Shown here: in pieces, positions 14,875 to 22,319 of the stretch
Layout: each line of letters begins with the position of its first letter
Position numbering within the stretch: position 1 is the stretch's first letter
Source: Azohydromonas lata NBRC 102462
GTDB taxonomy: Bacteria > Pseudomonadota > Gammaproteobacteria > Burkholderiales > Burkholderiaceae_C
Direction of reading: 5' to 3'
Assembly (NCBI GenBank): GCA_945878385.1
Contig: CAMCTE010000005.1
Coordinates: 1 to 29,678 of the forward strand
DNA length: 29,678 bases
The notes under the pieces: generated by a model
Databases searched by the model: none
What the model saw: the letters and a program-made list of their open reading frames with translations, nothing else
Told to the model about the DNA's origin: nothing
Position numbers and translations under genes: made by a program

Positions 14875-14943
14875 GGGCAAAACACAGGGTTTCGAGGGGG
14901 CCGTCCATCCGATCAGACCCCTATCAGCCTTCACCGGGCCCAA

Positions 14944-14987
14944 TTTGTCGATCTTTGTTGAACTTTGTCGTTCAACTGTGTCGACAT
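14944..14987. promoter_or_regulatory. Repeated upstream activator elements
   Basis: This AT-richer stretch holds a perfect dyad, GTTGAAC-N6-GTTCAAC (14957-14976), the palindrome TGTCGACA (14979-14986), and three TGTCG copies at 14946, 14966 and 14979. It lies about 97-138 bases before the predicted start at 14848, the normal enhancer distance for a sigma-54 activator. It is the likely binding region for the adjacent GAF-AAA+-Fis protein. Confidence 0.6.
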
Positions 14988-15003
14988 TTGTGGGGCTGGG
15001 CGC

Positions 15004-16704
15004 TCAGTCTGTGGCGCCCCCGGCAGCGTCGCCCTGCTCAAGCCGCTTCCAACGGTAGGCGAACTGCCTGGGCGTCAAGCCCAGCGCCTGGGCCGCACGA
15101 GATTGGTTGCCCCCGGCCGCGTTCAAGGCCTCGCGCAAGATGGTTGCGGTGTGGGAACGCACCGATCGATAGTCGCGCACGGCCAGCTCGCTGCCGGGCG
15201 AGGGCCGGGGTGCGGCCAAAGGCGTCGAGCCGGCCGGCTGGGCAGCGCTGTTCGGCGCGGGCGCATCGCCGAGTTCTTCAGCCAACCCCGGCGCCCATTG
15301 CGCGAGTTGCTGCAACTCCAAGGCCTCCACCACGGGGCCCGTGCCCAGCAGCACCGCCCGTTCCACGAGGTTGCCCAGTTCGCGGATGTTTCCGGGCCAG
15401 GGCTGCTCGCTCAGCCAACGCCAGGCGCCTTCGCTGAAGTGCATATTGCGCTGATGCGCTTGGTTGGCCCGGCTCAGGAAATGCAGGGCCAGGGGCTTGA
15501 TGTCTTCACAGCGCTCGCGCAGCGCCGGCAACCGGATGGGCACCACATTCAAGCGGTAGTACAGGTCGCGCCGAAAACGCCCCATGGCCACATCGTTGAC
15601 CAGGTTGCGGTGCGTGGCCACCACCACCCGTACATCCACATGCACTTCGCGACTGCCGCCCAAGCGCGTGAGCGTGCCGTCCTGCAGCGTGCGAAGCAGC
15701 TTGGATTGCAGGGCCAGGGGCAGTTCGCCCACCTCGTCCAGGAACAGCGTGCCGCCGTTGGCCCGCTCGAACAGGCCCGCACGTGCCGCGGCGGCCCCGG
15801 TGAAGGCCCCACGCTCGTGGCCGAACAACTCGGACTCGAACAGCGTTTCGGGGATGGCCGCGCAGTTGACCTTGATGAAAGGCCGCTCATGCCGCGGGCT
15901 GGACAGGTGCACCGCGCGGGCGAACAGCTCCTTGCCCGTGCCCGACTCGCCCAACAGCATCACCGTGGCCTGTGATTGCGACACCCGGTCCAGCTCGTGC
16001 AGCGACTTCAACAGCGCCGGTGATTGACCCACGATGCCGTAGCGCATGGCCGCAGACTGCACCACACCCTTGAGCAGGGCGTTCTGGGCCTCCAGGGCCG
16101 CGGTCTTGCGGCGCACCAGCATCGACAGTTGCAGCACCTGTCCGGCCAGGGTGGCCAGCAGCTTGAGCAGGGCCAGGTCATCGGTCAGGGCGCGGTGCCG
16201 GCTGCGTATGCGGTGGCAGGCCATCACGCCCACGCAGCGTCCGTCCACTTCCACCGGCACGGCCAGGAAGGCCACCGTTTCCTGCGGCAGGCTGGCGCGG
16301 GCCACGGCCCGTTGAAGGAACCGGGGCTCGTGATCGATGTCCTGCACGATCATCGGATGCCCGGTGGCCAGCACCGCTCCGGTGATGCCTTCGCCCTGTG
16401 CATACACGCCATGCGCCATTTCGGTGCGCGTCAGGCCGTAGGCGTATCGGATGCGGGCACGGGAGGAGGGGTCGATCGGGCCCTCCGTGGCGCGTTCGTG
16501 TTCATCCAACAACACCAGGCGGCCCCGATTCAGCCCCACCAATTCACTCATCAGGTGCAGCATTTCGCGCACCACGGCCTCGGGCGCCAGACTGCGGCCC
16601 ACCAGGCGCAGCACCTCGGCCAGCAGCAGGCGCTCCTGCCGGTGCCAGGACTCGGGCGGCGTATTCGGGGCCTCAGGTTCCGGGGAGGGGGTGCGCGGGG
16701 CCAT
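15004..16704 (-). CDS. Sigma-54-dependent activator, GAF-AAA+-Fis (NifA/NorR-like)
   Basis: This 566-residue enhancer-binding protein has an N-terminal GAF sensor domain (about residues 25-195, with YAYGLT and GVYAQGEGITGAV). A central AAA+ domain (about 222-455) shows Walker A GESGTGKE (252-259), the sigma-54-contacting GAFTGA loop (299-304) and Walker B GGTLFLDE (317-324). A C-terminal Fis-type helix-turn-helix (about 530-557) contains GGNQSRAAQALGL. It lacks a receiver domain, so it senses a small molecule or redox signal through GAF. It lies next to a sigma-54 promoter driving the rhodanese operon, its probable target. The ATG at 16704 was chosen; a TTG four codons earlier is possible, and neither has a clear ribosome site. 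The gap to mltA is 36 bases, so some read-through from mltA is likely. Confidence 0.93.
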   Translation of the reverse strand: MAPRTPSPEPEAPNTPPESWHRQERLLLAEVLRLVGRSLAPEAVVREMLHLMSELVGLNRGRLVLLDEHERATEGPIDPSSRARIRYAYGLTRTEMAHGVYAQGEGITGAVLATGHPMIVQDIDHEPRFLQRAVARASLPQETVAFLAVPVEVDGRCVGVMACHRIRSRHRALTDDLALLKLLATLAGQVLQLSMLVRRKTAALEAQNALLKGVVQSAAMRYGIVGQSPALLKSLHELDRVSQSQATVMLLGESGTGKELFARAVHLSSPRHERPFIKVNCAAIPETLFESELFGHERGAFTGAAAARAGLFERANGGTLFLDEVGELPLALQSKLLRTLQDGTLTRLGGSREVHVDVRVVVATHRNLVNDVAMGRFRRDLYYRLNVVPIRLPALRERCEDIKPLALHFLSRANQAHQRNMHFSEGAWRWLSEQPWPGNIRELGNLVERAVLLGTGPVVEALELQQLAQWAPGLAEELGDAPAPNSAAQPAGSTPLAAPRPSPGSELAVRDYRSVRSHTATILREALNAAGGNQSRAAQALGLTPRQFAYRWKRLEQGDAAGGATD

Positions 16705-16740
16705 GTCTTGCAGCAAGCAAGAAGCGAACCGCAGCCAGGC

Positions 16741-17979
16741 TCAGGGGGGCGGGCGATGGCCCGCCGGCCACAGGGCCCACATCTGCAGGCGTGCACGGGT
16801 ACGGCCGGCATGCTCGCCCGCGCTGTCGCCCCAACCCCAGAAGTAGTCGCCACGCACCGCACCCACGATGGCCCCGCCCGTGTCCTGCGCCATGACCATG
16901 CGTTGAATTGGCTTGGCCGCTCCAGCGCTGCCGGCCTGGGTGGTGTGGGCATGGATCCAAACCGCAGCGCCATAGGGCACGCTGCGCGCATCCACCGCCA
17001 TCGAACGCTGGGGTGTCAGTGGCACACCCATCGCGCCGCGGGGCCCCACCTCGGGGTCGGGCAAGGGCTCTTCTCGGAAGAACACCACGCGCGGGTTTTT
17101 CCACAACGCCTCCTGGGCCCGGCGCGGGTTGCGCCGCATCCAATCCCGGATGCCGGGCCAGCCCGCCTGCGAGGCCGGCAGGTGCCCCTGGTCGATCAAC
17201 CAGCGCCCCACCGAGCCGAACGGATGGTCGTTGTGGGCGGCAAAGGCCAGGCGCACCGTCTTGACGCGGCCATCGGGTTCGGTGACCGTCAGTCGGCCCG
17301 AACCCTGGATCTGCAGCACCAGCACATCCACCGGGTCCCGCAGATGGGCAATCTCGCGGCCTCTCAAGGCCTCACGGGCTTCGCGTACCGTGTCCAGTTG
17401 CTGCCGGGTCCAGTAGGGGCGCCGCTGCATCACATCGGCGGGTGGCCGGTGCACGGGCGACTGGAATTCCCCATTCGGTATCCGGCGGGCTTCGAAGTGC
17501 GGCTCGTAGTAGCCCGTCAGCACACCCTCGCGGGCACCGCTGCGGTCCTCGATGCGCCAGGGCTGCAGGTGTTCGAGCATCCAGCGCCGCACCGCTTCAT
17601 GCTGACGGGGGTCCAGACGGGCAGCCCGCTCGCAGGCGGCTTGCCACACCGCTGGTGCACGCGGGCAGCCTGCCAACAGCGCGCCCAACACTTCACCAAC
17701 CGGATCCTCCTGAAACCCAGGCAATTCCTCCCAGGGCACCCGCACCCATACCGATGCACCGCGCTCGGCGCGTTCGCCCACGGGCAGGGTGCGCAAGGGC
17801 GACCCGCCCTCAAGCGCCGCGCGCGCCCGGCGGGTGTCGTTCTGTGCTTCGGTGGGCGCAGGCGTTTGGTTCACGGGGCTGCGTGTAGCCGTTCCACAGG
17901 CCATCAGCAGCGCCATCAAGCCCAGGGCCAGTGCGGACATCACGCGGCGCGAATGCGACCTTCGGTATCCTGCGGACAT
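16741..17979 (-). CDS. mltA: Membrane-bound lytic murein transglycosylase A
   Basis: This 412-residue outer-membrane lipoprotein cleaves the glycan strands of peptidoglycan with formation of 1,6-anhydro ends. A positively charged N-region (RRSHSRR) and hydrophobic segment lead to the lipobox LMAC at about residue 28. The MltA barrel domain includes LTGYYEPHFEARR and QIQGSGRL. The C-terminal 3D domain has the three conserved aspartates around MAQDTGGAIVGAVRGDYFWG. The start at 17979 is preferred because the next internal ATG would remove the positive N-region. That start codon overlaps, on the opposite strand, the start codon of a small membrane protein. Confidence 0.93.
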   Translation of the reverse strand: MSAGYRRSHSRRVMSALALGLMALLMACGTATRSPVNQTPAPTEAQNDTRRARAALEGGSPLRTLPVGERAERGASVWVRVPWEELPGFQEDPVGEVLGALLAGCPRAPAVWQAACERAARLDPRQHEAVRRWMLEHLQPWRIEDRSGAREGVLTGYYEPHFEARRIPNGEFQSPVHRPPADVMQRRPYWTRQQLDTVREAREALRGREIAHLRDPVDVLVLQIQGSGRLTVTEPDGRVKTVRLAFAAHNDHPFGSVGRWLIDQGHLPASQAGWPGIRDWMRRNPRRAQEALWKNPRVVFFREEPLPDPEVGPRGAMGVPLTPQRSMAVDARSVPYGAAVWIHAHTTQAGSAGAAKPIQRMVMAQDTGGAIVGAVRGDYFWGWGDSAGEHAGRTRARLQMWALWPAGHRPPP

Positions 17980-18115
17980 GTGGATATTGCTGTTGGAAGC
18001 CCTGGGGGCCCTGGCCTTGTTGGTCTTCATCGTGTGGTGGACGATGTTTTCGGGGCGCCGTCGTGGTGAACTGCCTCCGGATGATGGGTCAGACCCGCCA
18101 CCGCCACACCGCTGA
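17978..18115 (+). CDS. Small single-span membrane protein
   Basis: This 45-residue protein is a single hydrophobic helix (about residues 2-24, ILLLEALGALALLVFIVWW) followed by a basic GRRR stop-transfer and a Pro/Asp-rich tail. Its ATG shares bases with the mltA start codon in one CATG, so the two genes diverge from a common point. No strong ribosome site is seen. I do not recognise a function. It ends 20 bases before the convergent apaG stop and fills an otherwise empty gap, which supports it being real. Confidence 0.5.
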   Translation: MWILLLEALGALALLVFIVWWTMFSGRRRGELPPDDGSDPPPPHR

Positions 18116-18135
18116 ATCTCCGTTGACCGTGCCGC

Positions 18136-18522
18136 TCAGTGCAGCGCCTGTGGCGGCGCGAGCATGAATTCCGGAATCGGGGCTTCAAACGCATGCGCAT
18201 CTTCGGTCATGCAATGAAAGATGCCCCGCATCGTTCCCATCGGTGTTTCCAGGCGCACCCAGCTGGTGTATTCGAACTGCTCACCGGGCTTGAGCACCGG
18301 CTGGTGCCCCACCACGGCCAACCCACGCACTTCTTCGGTCTGGCCGTGCCCATTGGTGATCAGCCATTGCCGCGCCACGAGCTGTGCAGTGGCCGCTCCC
18401 GTGTTGACGATGGTCACCGTGTAGGCATAGGCGTACAGGCCCTTTTGCGGGTCTGACTGCTCGTCCAGGTGCTGCACCTTCACCGTGCAGGTGAACTGTG
18501 CATCGTGCTCAGGTTTGCTCAT
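18136..18522 (-). CDS. apaG: ApaG protein (DUF525)
   Basis: This 128-residue protein of the ApaG family has a fibronectin-III-like beta-sandwich. Family landmarks present are YAYTVTIVNTG, RQWLITNGHG, VVGHQPVLKPGEQFEYTS and ETPMGTMRG, closely following the Escherichia coli protein in length and order. The biochemical role is not firmly established; links to cobalt resistance and magnesium efflux have been proposed for homologues. An in-frame ATG three codons upstream (18531) is an alternative start. The gene is divergent from rpe with about 36 bases between starts, so both promoters must fit in a very short interval. Confidence 0.95.
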   Translation of the reverse strand: MSKPEHDAQFTCTVKVQHLDEQSDPQKGLYAYAYTVTIVNTGAATAQLVARQWLITNGHGQTEEVRGLAVVGHQPVLKPGEQFEYTSWVRLETPMGTMRGIFHCMTEDAHAFEAPIPEFMLAPPQALH

Positions 18523-18545
18523 TCTCTGCATTCTAGGCACCCCCC

Positions 18546-18551
18546 TAAAAT
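18546..18551 (+). promoter_or_regulatory. -10 element of a possibly leaderless rpe transcript
   Basis: TAAAAT ends seven bases before the rpe ATG at 18559. Transcription from it would begin at or within two bases of the start codon, and no Shine-Dalgarno sequence is present. A matching -35 is not obvious. Confidence 0.45.
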
Positions 18552-18558
18552 CGATCGG

Positions 18559-19245
18559 ATGAGCACCTCGCGTACCTACCGCATCGCCCCGTCCATCTTG
18601 TCGGCCGACTTCGCCCGGCTCGGCGCCGAAGTGCGCAGCGTCATCGACGCGGGCGCCGATTGGATCCACTTCGATGTGATGGACAACCACTATGTACCCA
18701 ACCTGACCTTCGGGCCCATGGTGTGCGAAGCCTTGCGCCCGCACGCCGTGAAGGCCGACGGTACCCAAGTGCCCATCGATGTCCATCTCATGGTCCAGCC
18801 GGTGGATGCGCTGGCGCAAGCCTTTGCCAAGGCCGGTGCCGACCTCATCAGCTTCCACCCAGACGCCAGCACCCATGTGGACCGCACCCTGCAGTTGATC
18901 AAGGCCGCGGGCTGCCAGGCGGGTCTGACCTTCAACCCGGCCATGCCAGTCGATGTGCTGGAGTGGGTGATCGACAAGGTGGACTTGGTCTTGCTGATGA
19001 GCGTGAACCCGGGCTTCGGCGGGCAAAGCTTCATTGACAGCACCCTGCGCAAATGCGAGCAGGTGCGGCGCCTGATCGAAGCCACAGGGCGCGACATCCG
19101 CCTGGAGGTGGACGGCGGCATCAAGGTTGACAACATCCGCCGGGTGGCCGATGCGGGCGCCGACACCTTCGTGGCCGGCAGCGCCATCTTCGGCCAGCCG
19201 GACTACAAGGCCGTCATCGACGCCATGAGGGCCCAGTTGGGTTGA
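18559..19245 (+). CDS. rpe: Ribulose-phosphate 3-epimerase
   Basis: This 228-residue TIM-barrel enzyme interconverts ribulose 5-phosphate and xylulose 5-phosphate in the pentose phosphate and Calvin pathways. Conserved motifs are all present: APSILSADFARLG, HFDVMDNHYVPNLTFGP (metal His and catalytic Asp), DVHLMV, MSVNPGFGGQSF, and the second catalytic Asp in LEVDGGIK. Length is normal. Upstream in-frame codons exist but would run into apaG, and the family start is MSTSRTYRIAPS. In related genomes rpe is followed directly by gph and trpE; here two opposite-strand genes lie in between. Confidence 0.97.
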   Translation: MSTSRTYRIAPSILSADFARLGAEVRSVIDAGADWIHFDVMDNHYVPNLTFGPMVCEALRPHAVKADGTQVPIDVHLMVQPVDALAQAFAKAGADLISFHPDASTHVDRTLQLIKAAGCQAGLTFNPAMPVDVLEWVIDKVDLVLLMSVNPGFGGQSFIDSTLRKCEQVRRLIEATGRDIRLEVDGGIKVDNIRRVADAGADTFVAGSAIFGQPDYKAVIDAMRAQLG

Positions 19246-19252
19246 ACCGGGC

Positions 19253-19297
19253 GCGGGACGGCTGAACCGGCCCGGGCCATTCCCGTCTCCGTCCCGC
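19253..19297. terminator. Inverted repeat between convergent rpe and carbonic-anhydrase-like genes
   Basis: GCGGGACGG (19253-19261) and CCGTCCCGC (19289-19297) form a perfect 9-bp stem enclosing a second 10-base palindrome, GGCCCGGGCC (19269-19278). It starts eight bases after the rpe stop. No T run follows on either strand, so it may be a Rho-assisted or stability element. Confidence 0.45.
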
Positions 19298-19324
19298 CCC
19301 AGCCGGCGGAACGAATGGACGCGC

Positions 19325-19864
19325 TCAGTCCGTGCCCGTTCCCACCGGCCGCAAGGTGCTTCGATAGGTGCGGCTGCGCGCCACATACAGCGCCGCGCTG
19401 CGCAGCAGGCCCTGCACCTGTTCGGCCGTCAGTTCACGTGCCACCTTGGCCGGGCTGCCGATGATCAAGGAATGATCGGGGAACACCTTGCCCTCGGTGA
19501 CCAGCGCGCCGGCTCCCACCAAACAGCCGCGGCCAATGACCGCGCCGTTCAACACCGTGGCTCCGATTCCGATGAGCGAGCCATCCCCCACGGTGCAGCC
19601 GTGCAGCATGGCCTGGTGCCCCACCGTCACATCGGCTCCGACGCGCAGCGGTTGCCCGGGGTCGCTGTGCAACACCGCCCCGTCCTGAATGTTGGTGCGT
19701 GCGCCCACCTCGATGGGGTCGGTCTGGTCGCCGCGGATCACCGCGCCAAACCACACGCTCACATCGGCCGAAAGCCGAACATGGCCCACCACGCGGGCGT
19801 TGTCGGCCACCCAGGCGGTCTCGTCCACATCGGGCTCGTATCCGTTGACGCTGAGGATGTTCAT
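19325..19864 (-). CDS. Gamma-carbonic-anhydrase-like hexapeptide protein
   Basis: This 179-residue left-handed beta-helix protein has hexapeptide repeats throughout residues 15-145 and the three zinc-ligand histidines of the gamma class: His66 (AVLHSD), His83 and His88 (GHQAMLHGC). Homologues include YrdA and PaaY, some with carbonic anhydrase or acyl-CoA thioesterase activity and many uncharacterised. The start at 19864 matches the family opening; upstream in-frame codons lack support. A sensor kinase gene ends 33 bases upstream on the same strand, so the two may be co-transcribed. The metal site is seen; enzyme activity is inferred. Confidence 0.92.
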   Translation of the reverse strand: MNILSVNGYEPDVDETAWVADNARVVGHVRLSADVSVWFGAVIRGDQTDPIEVGARTNIQDGAVLHSDPGQPLRVGADVTVGHQAMLHGCTVGDGSLIGIGATVLNGAVIGRGCLVGAGALVTEGKVFPDHSLIIGSPAKVARELTAEQVQGLLRSAALYVARSRTYRSTLRPVGTGTD

Positions 19865-19896
19865 GAGGTTCACGATGGGTAGACCTTGCAGTTGAT

Positions 19897-22275
19897 TCAG
19901 TTCTGAGCCGCCAGAGGCAACCACAGGATCGCCGTGGAGCCTTGGCCATGGACGCTGCGGAATTCAAGCCGCCCGCCCAGCAGTTGAAGGATTTCCTGCA
20001 CGATGCTCACGCCCAGCCCGGTGCCGGGGATGCGGCCCGAGGTGTCGGCGCGGTAGAACCGTTCGCCGATTCGCGCCAATTGCGGAGGCGTCAAGCCGAT
20101 GCCGTGATCGATGACCTGGATGCCCACGGCCGCGCGGGGCGGCGCGTCCTCTTCCAGGTGACCCTGCACCAGACTGACCTCTACGGCTCCGCCATCGGGC
20201 GAATATTTATAGGCGTTGCCCAGTACATTGCCCAAGGCCTGCAGCACCTTGCCACGGTCCACTTCCACCCAATGCGGCGTTCCGGGGTGCGACCACTGCA
20301 ATGCGTCCCGGCCCGAGGGAACGCTGAAGTCCTTCACCGCCTCGTCCACCAGCGCACACAGGTCCAACCGCTCGATCAGGAAATCCTTGCCCCGGCGGGC
20401 CTCGATGCGGGCCAGGTCCAACAGTTCGTCGACGATGGTGGCCATGCGCTCGGCCTGCCGGTGAACGGTCTGAAGCAACTCAGTTCGCCTTGCGGGCGGG
20501 TATTCGCGCATCATCAGCAATTCAGAAAACCCGATGATCGACGCCATGGGGGTGCGCAGTTCGTGGGCGGCGGTGGAAAGAAACTCGCTCTTGAGCCGGT
20601 CCACTTCGGTTTCGTAGGTCACATCCCGCAGATACAGCACCTGCGAAATGGCCCCTGGCGAGCCCTGGCGCCACTGCAGTTCAATCACCCGCTGCGCCGG
20701 GCGTTCCAGTTCAATGCGCGGCAACTTGCGCTTGGACTCATCACCGCTTGCCTGGGTCCGCAGTTCAGCCAGGCGAGGCATGCGCGCGTTGCTGGGCATC
20801 AGGGCCACCAGGCGCTGCTCCAGCCCGCTTTCGCCCAGTTCCATGGCCGTGCTTTCCGTCAGTCCGGTCAGGCGCGTAAAGGCCGCATTGACGTGGTTGA
20901 TTCGGCCCCTTTCGTCGAAGGAGACGAACCCGTCGGGGCTGAGCGCAAAGATGGCGTCCAGGTGCTCGCCGTGCCGCTTGAGCTGCTTCACCAAGCGCGT
21001 CACCAGGCGCGAGACCTGCGCCAGGGTATCGGCCTTCTCACCTGCTGCCCCACCGACGGCTGCGCCGTGGTCGGGCAGCGTCACTCCAGACTCCAGCAGG
21101 CGCAGCAAGGCCCCAATGGCCGCCTCGCGCGAGCGCATCTGCTGCTGCAAGGCTTCCTCGAGCGCGCGGCGTGCACTCACATCCTGCAGCGAACCCAGCA
21201 CCCGTGTGGCCCTCCCGTCCAGCGTCAGTTGGGAACGGCCCGCAGCGCGCACCCAGCGGTACTCGCCATGGCCGTCCATCACGCGCAGCTCCATCTCGAA
21301 GCTTTGCCCGCGCGCGATCAGTTCATTGAGTTGGGCCACCGCCGCATCGCGCTCGCTCGGATGCAGCCTTCCGATGAAGTCCTGCCGATGCCCGCCGAAG
21401 CTGCCGGTGGGCAGGTCCAGGAGCTCTTCCACTTCCGGCGTGACGAACAGCTCTCCGCTGTCCACATCCAGGTCCCAAAGGCCCTGCCGGCTGCCTGCGA
21501 TGGCCAGTGCGAAGCGCTGCTCGCTCTCGGCGAGCTCGCCTTCGGCTTGCGCGTAGCGGCCCTGCACGCGCAGGGACAGCAGCACCCCAATGCTCACCAA
21601 CACCGTGGTGATCAGCATCAGCGCCCCACCGGTGAGCAGGTGGACGATGCGGTTGGCCTGTCCCACTGTGTCGGAGAACTCGCGTTGCAGCGGCGTCAGC
21701 CGTTCATTGACATCCAGTACGCGGCGCATGGCCGCCCACTTGGCCTCGTCATCCCGGCAGGATGCGCTGACCACCTGCTTGAGGTCGGCCGCTGCCGCCT
21801 CCAGTTCGTCAACCAAGGCGTCCGCCTGCGCCCAGATCGTGATGGCCTGCTTGAAGAAGCTCACTTCGGCGAAGCGGATGAACAGCATGATCATGCTGTC
21901 GATGTCCGCCGGATGGTTTTGGCCCAGCAAGAAGCCCTCTCGGGCGGCGCTCTCGTCCGGTGTGGCCTGCGACAGGGCCAGCCGGGCCACCCGATCCCCT
22001 TTGGTGACCGACAGCGCTGCCACATAGTCCCTGTAGTCGGCCGGGTTGCAGGAGTTGGCGTACTCGGTCAGGTGCAGCACCGCATTCTTCTGCCCCTTGG
22101 ACCACAGGCTTTCGCCGCTCACATAGGCCCGGGCAGCCGACATGAGTTCCATGCTGAACAACCCCAGGCTCACGCAGCCCAGGATCGTGAGCAGAAAAGG
22201 CCAGATCACCCGCAGCAGGCGGGGCAGCAACTGGGGCAATGGCGGGGATGACTTGGCGTAGCGGCGGTCGATCAT
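19897..22275 (-). CDS. Membrane sensor histidine kinase with two PAS domains
   Basis: This is a 792-residue kinase. Transmembrane helices at about residues 22-45 and 209-236 flank a periplasmic sensor of about 160 residues without recognised fold. Two PAS domains follow (about 254-368, with LWDLDVDSGEL, and 438-553, with DAIFALSPDGFVSF), then the HisKA dimerisation domain with His571 in STAAHELRTPMASIIGFSELL and the ATP-binding domain with N-box NVLGNAYKYS (683-692), DHGIGL and GTGLGVSIV. No response regulator gene is adjacent, so it is an orphan in this window. The signal is unknown. It is divergent from gph with 44 bases between starts. Confidence 0.93.
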   Translation of the reverse strand: MIDRRYAKSSPPLPQLLPRLLRVIWPFLLTILGCVSLGLFSMELMSAARAYVSGESLWSKGQKNAVLHLTEYANSCNPADYRDYVAALSVTKGDRVARLALSQATPDESAAREGFLLGQNHPADIDSMIMLFIRFAEVSFFKQAITIWAQADALVDELEAAAADLKQVVSASCRDDEAKWAAMRRVLDVNERLTPLQREFSDTVGQANRIVHLLTGGALMLITTVLVSIGVLLSLRVQGRYAQAEGELAESEQRFALAIAGSRQGLWDLDVDSGELFVTPEVEELLDLPTGSFGGHRQDFIGRLHPSERDAAVAQLNELIARGQSFEMELRVMDGHGEYRWVRAAGRSQLTLDGRATRVLGSLQDVSARRALEEALQQQMRSREAAIGALLRLLESGVTLPDHGAAVGGAAGEKADTLAQVSRLVTRLVKQLKRHGEHLDAIFALSPDGFVSFDERGRINHVNAAFTRLTGLTESTAMELGESGLEQRLVALMPSNARMPRLAELRTQASGDESKRKLPRIELERPAQRVIELQWRQGSPGAISQVLYLRDVTYETEVDRLKSEFLSTAAHELRTPMASIIGFSELLMMREYPPARRTELLQTVHRQAERMATIVDELLDLARIEARRGKDFLIERLDLCALVDEAVKDFSVPSGRDALQWSHPGTPHWVEVDRGKVLQALGNVLGNAYKYSPDGGAVEVSLVQGHLEEDAPPRAAVGIQVIDHGIGLTPPQLARIGERFYRADTSGRIPGTGLGVSIVQEILQLLGGRLEFRSVHGQGSTAILWLPLAAQN

Positions 22276-22319
22276 GACGACAATGGCGACAATGGTGGCT
22301 TTTCGGCGCTCCTCGCATC

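Noticed and set aside
16024..18069. Long plus-strand frame opposite the activator and mltA
   Set aside because: No motif or ribosome site, composition as expected for an antisense frame, and it spans two well-supported genes.
18469..18558. Longer rpe start within apaG
   Set aside because: It would add 30 residues absent from the family and overlap the divergent apaG start.
22278..22295. Tandem repeat of CGACAATGG just upstream of the sensor kinase start
   Set aside because: Only two 9-base copies. It could be chance or a small duplication, with no evidence of binding function.
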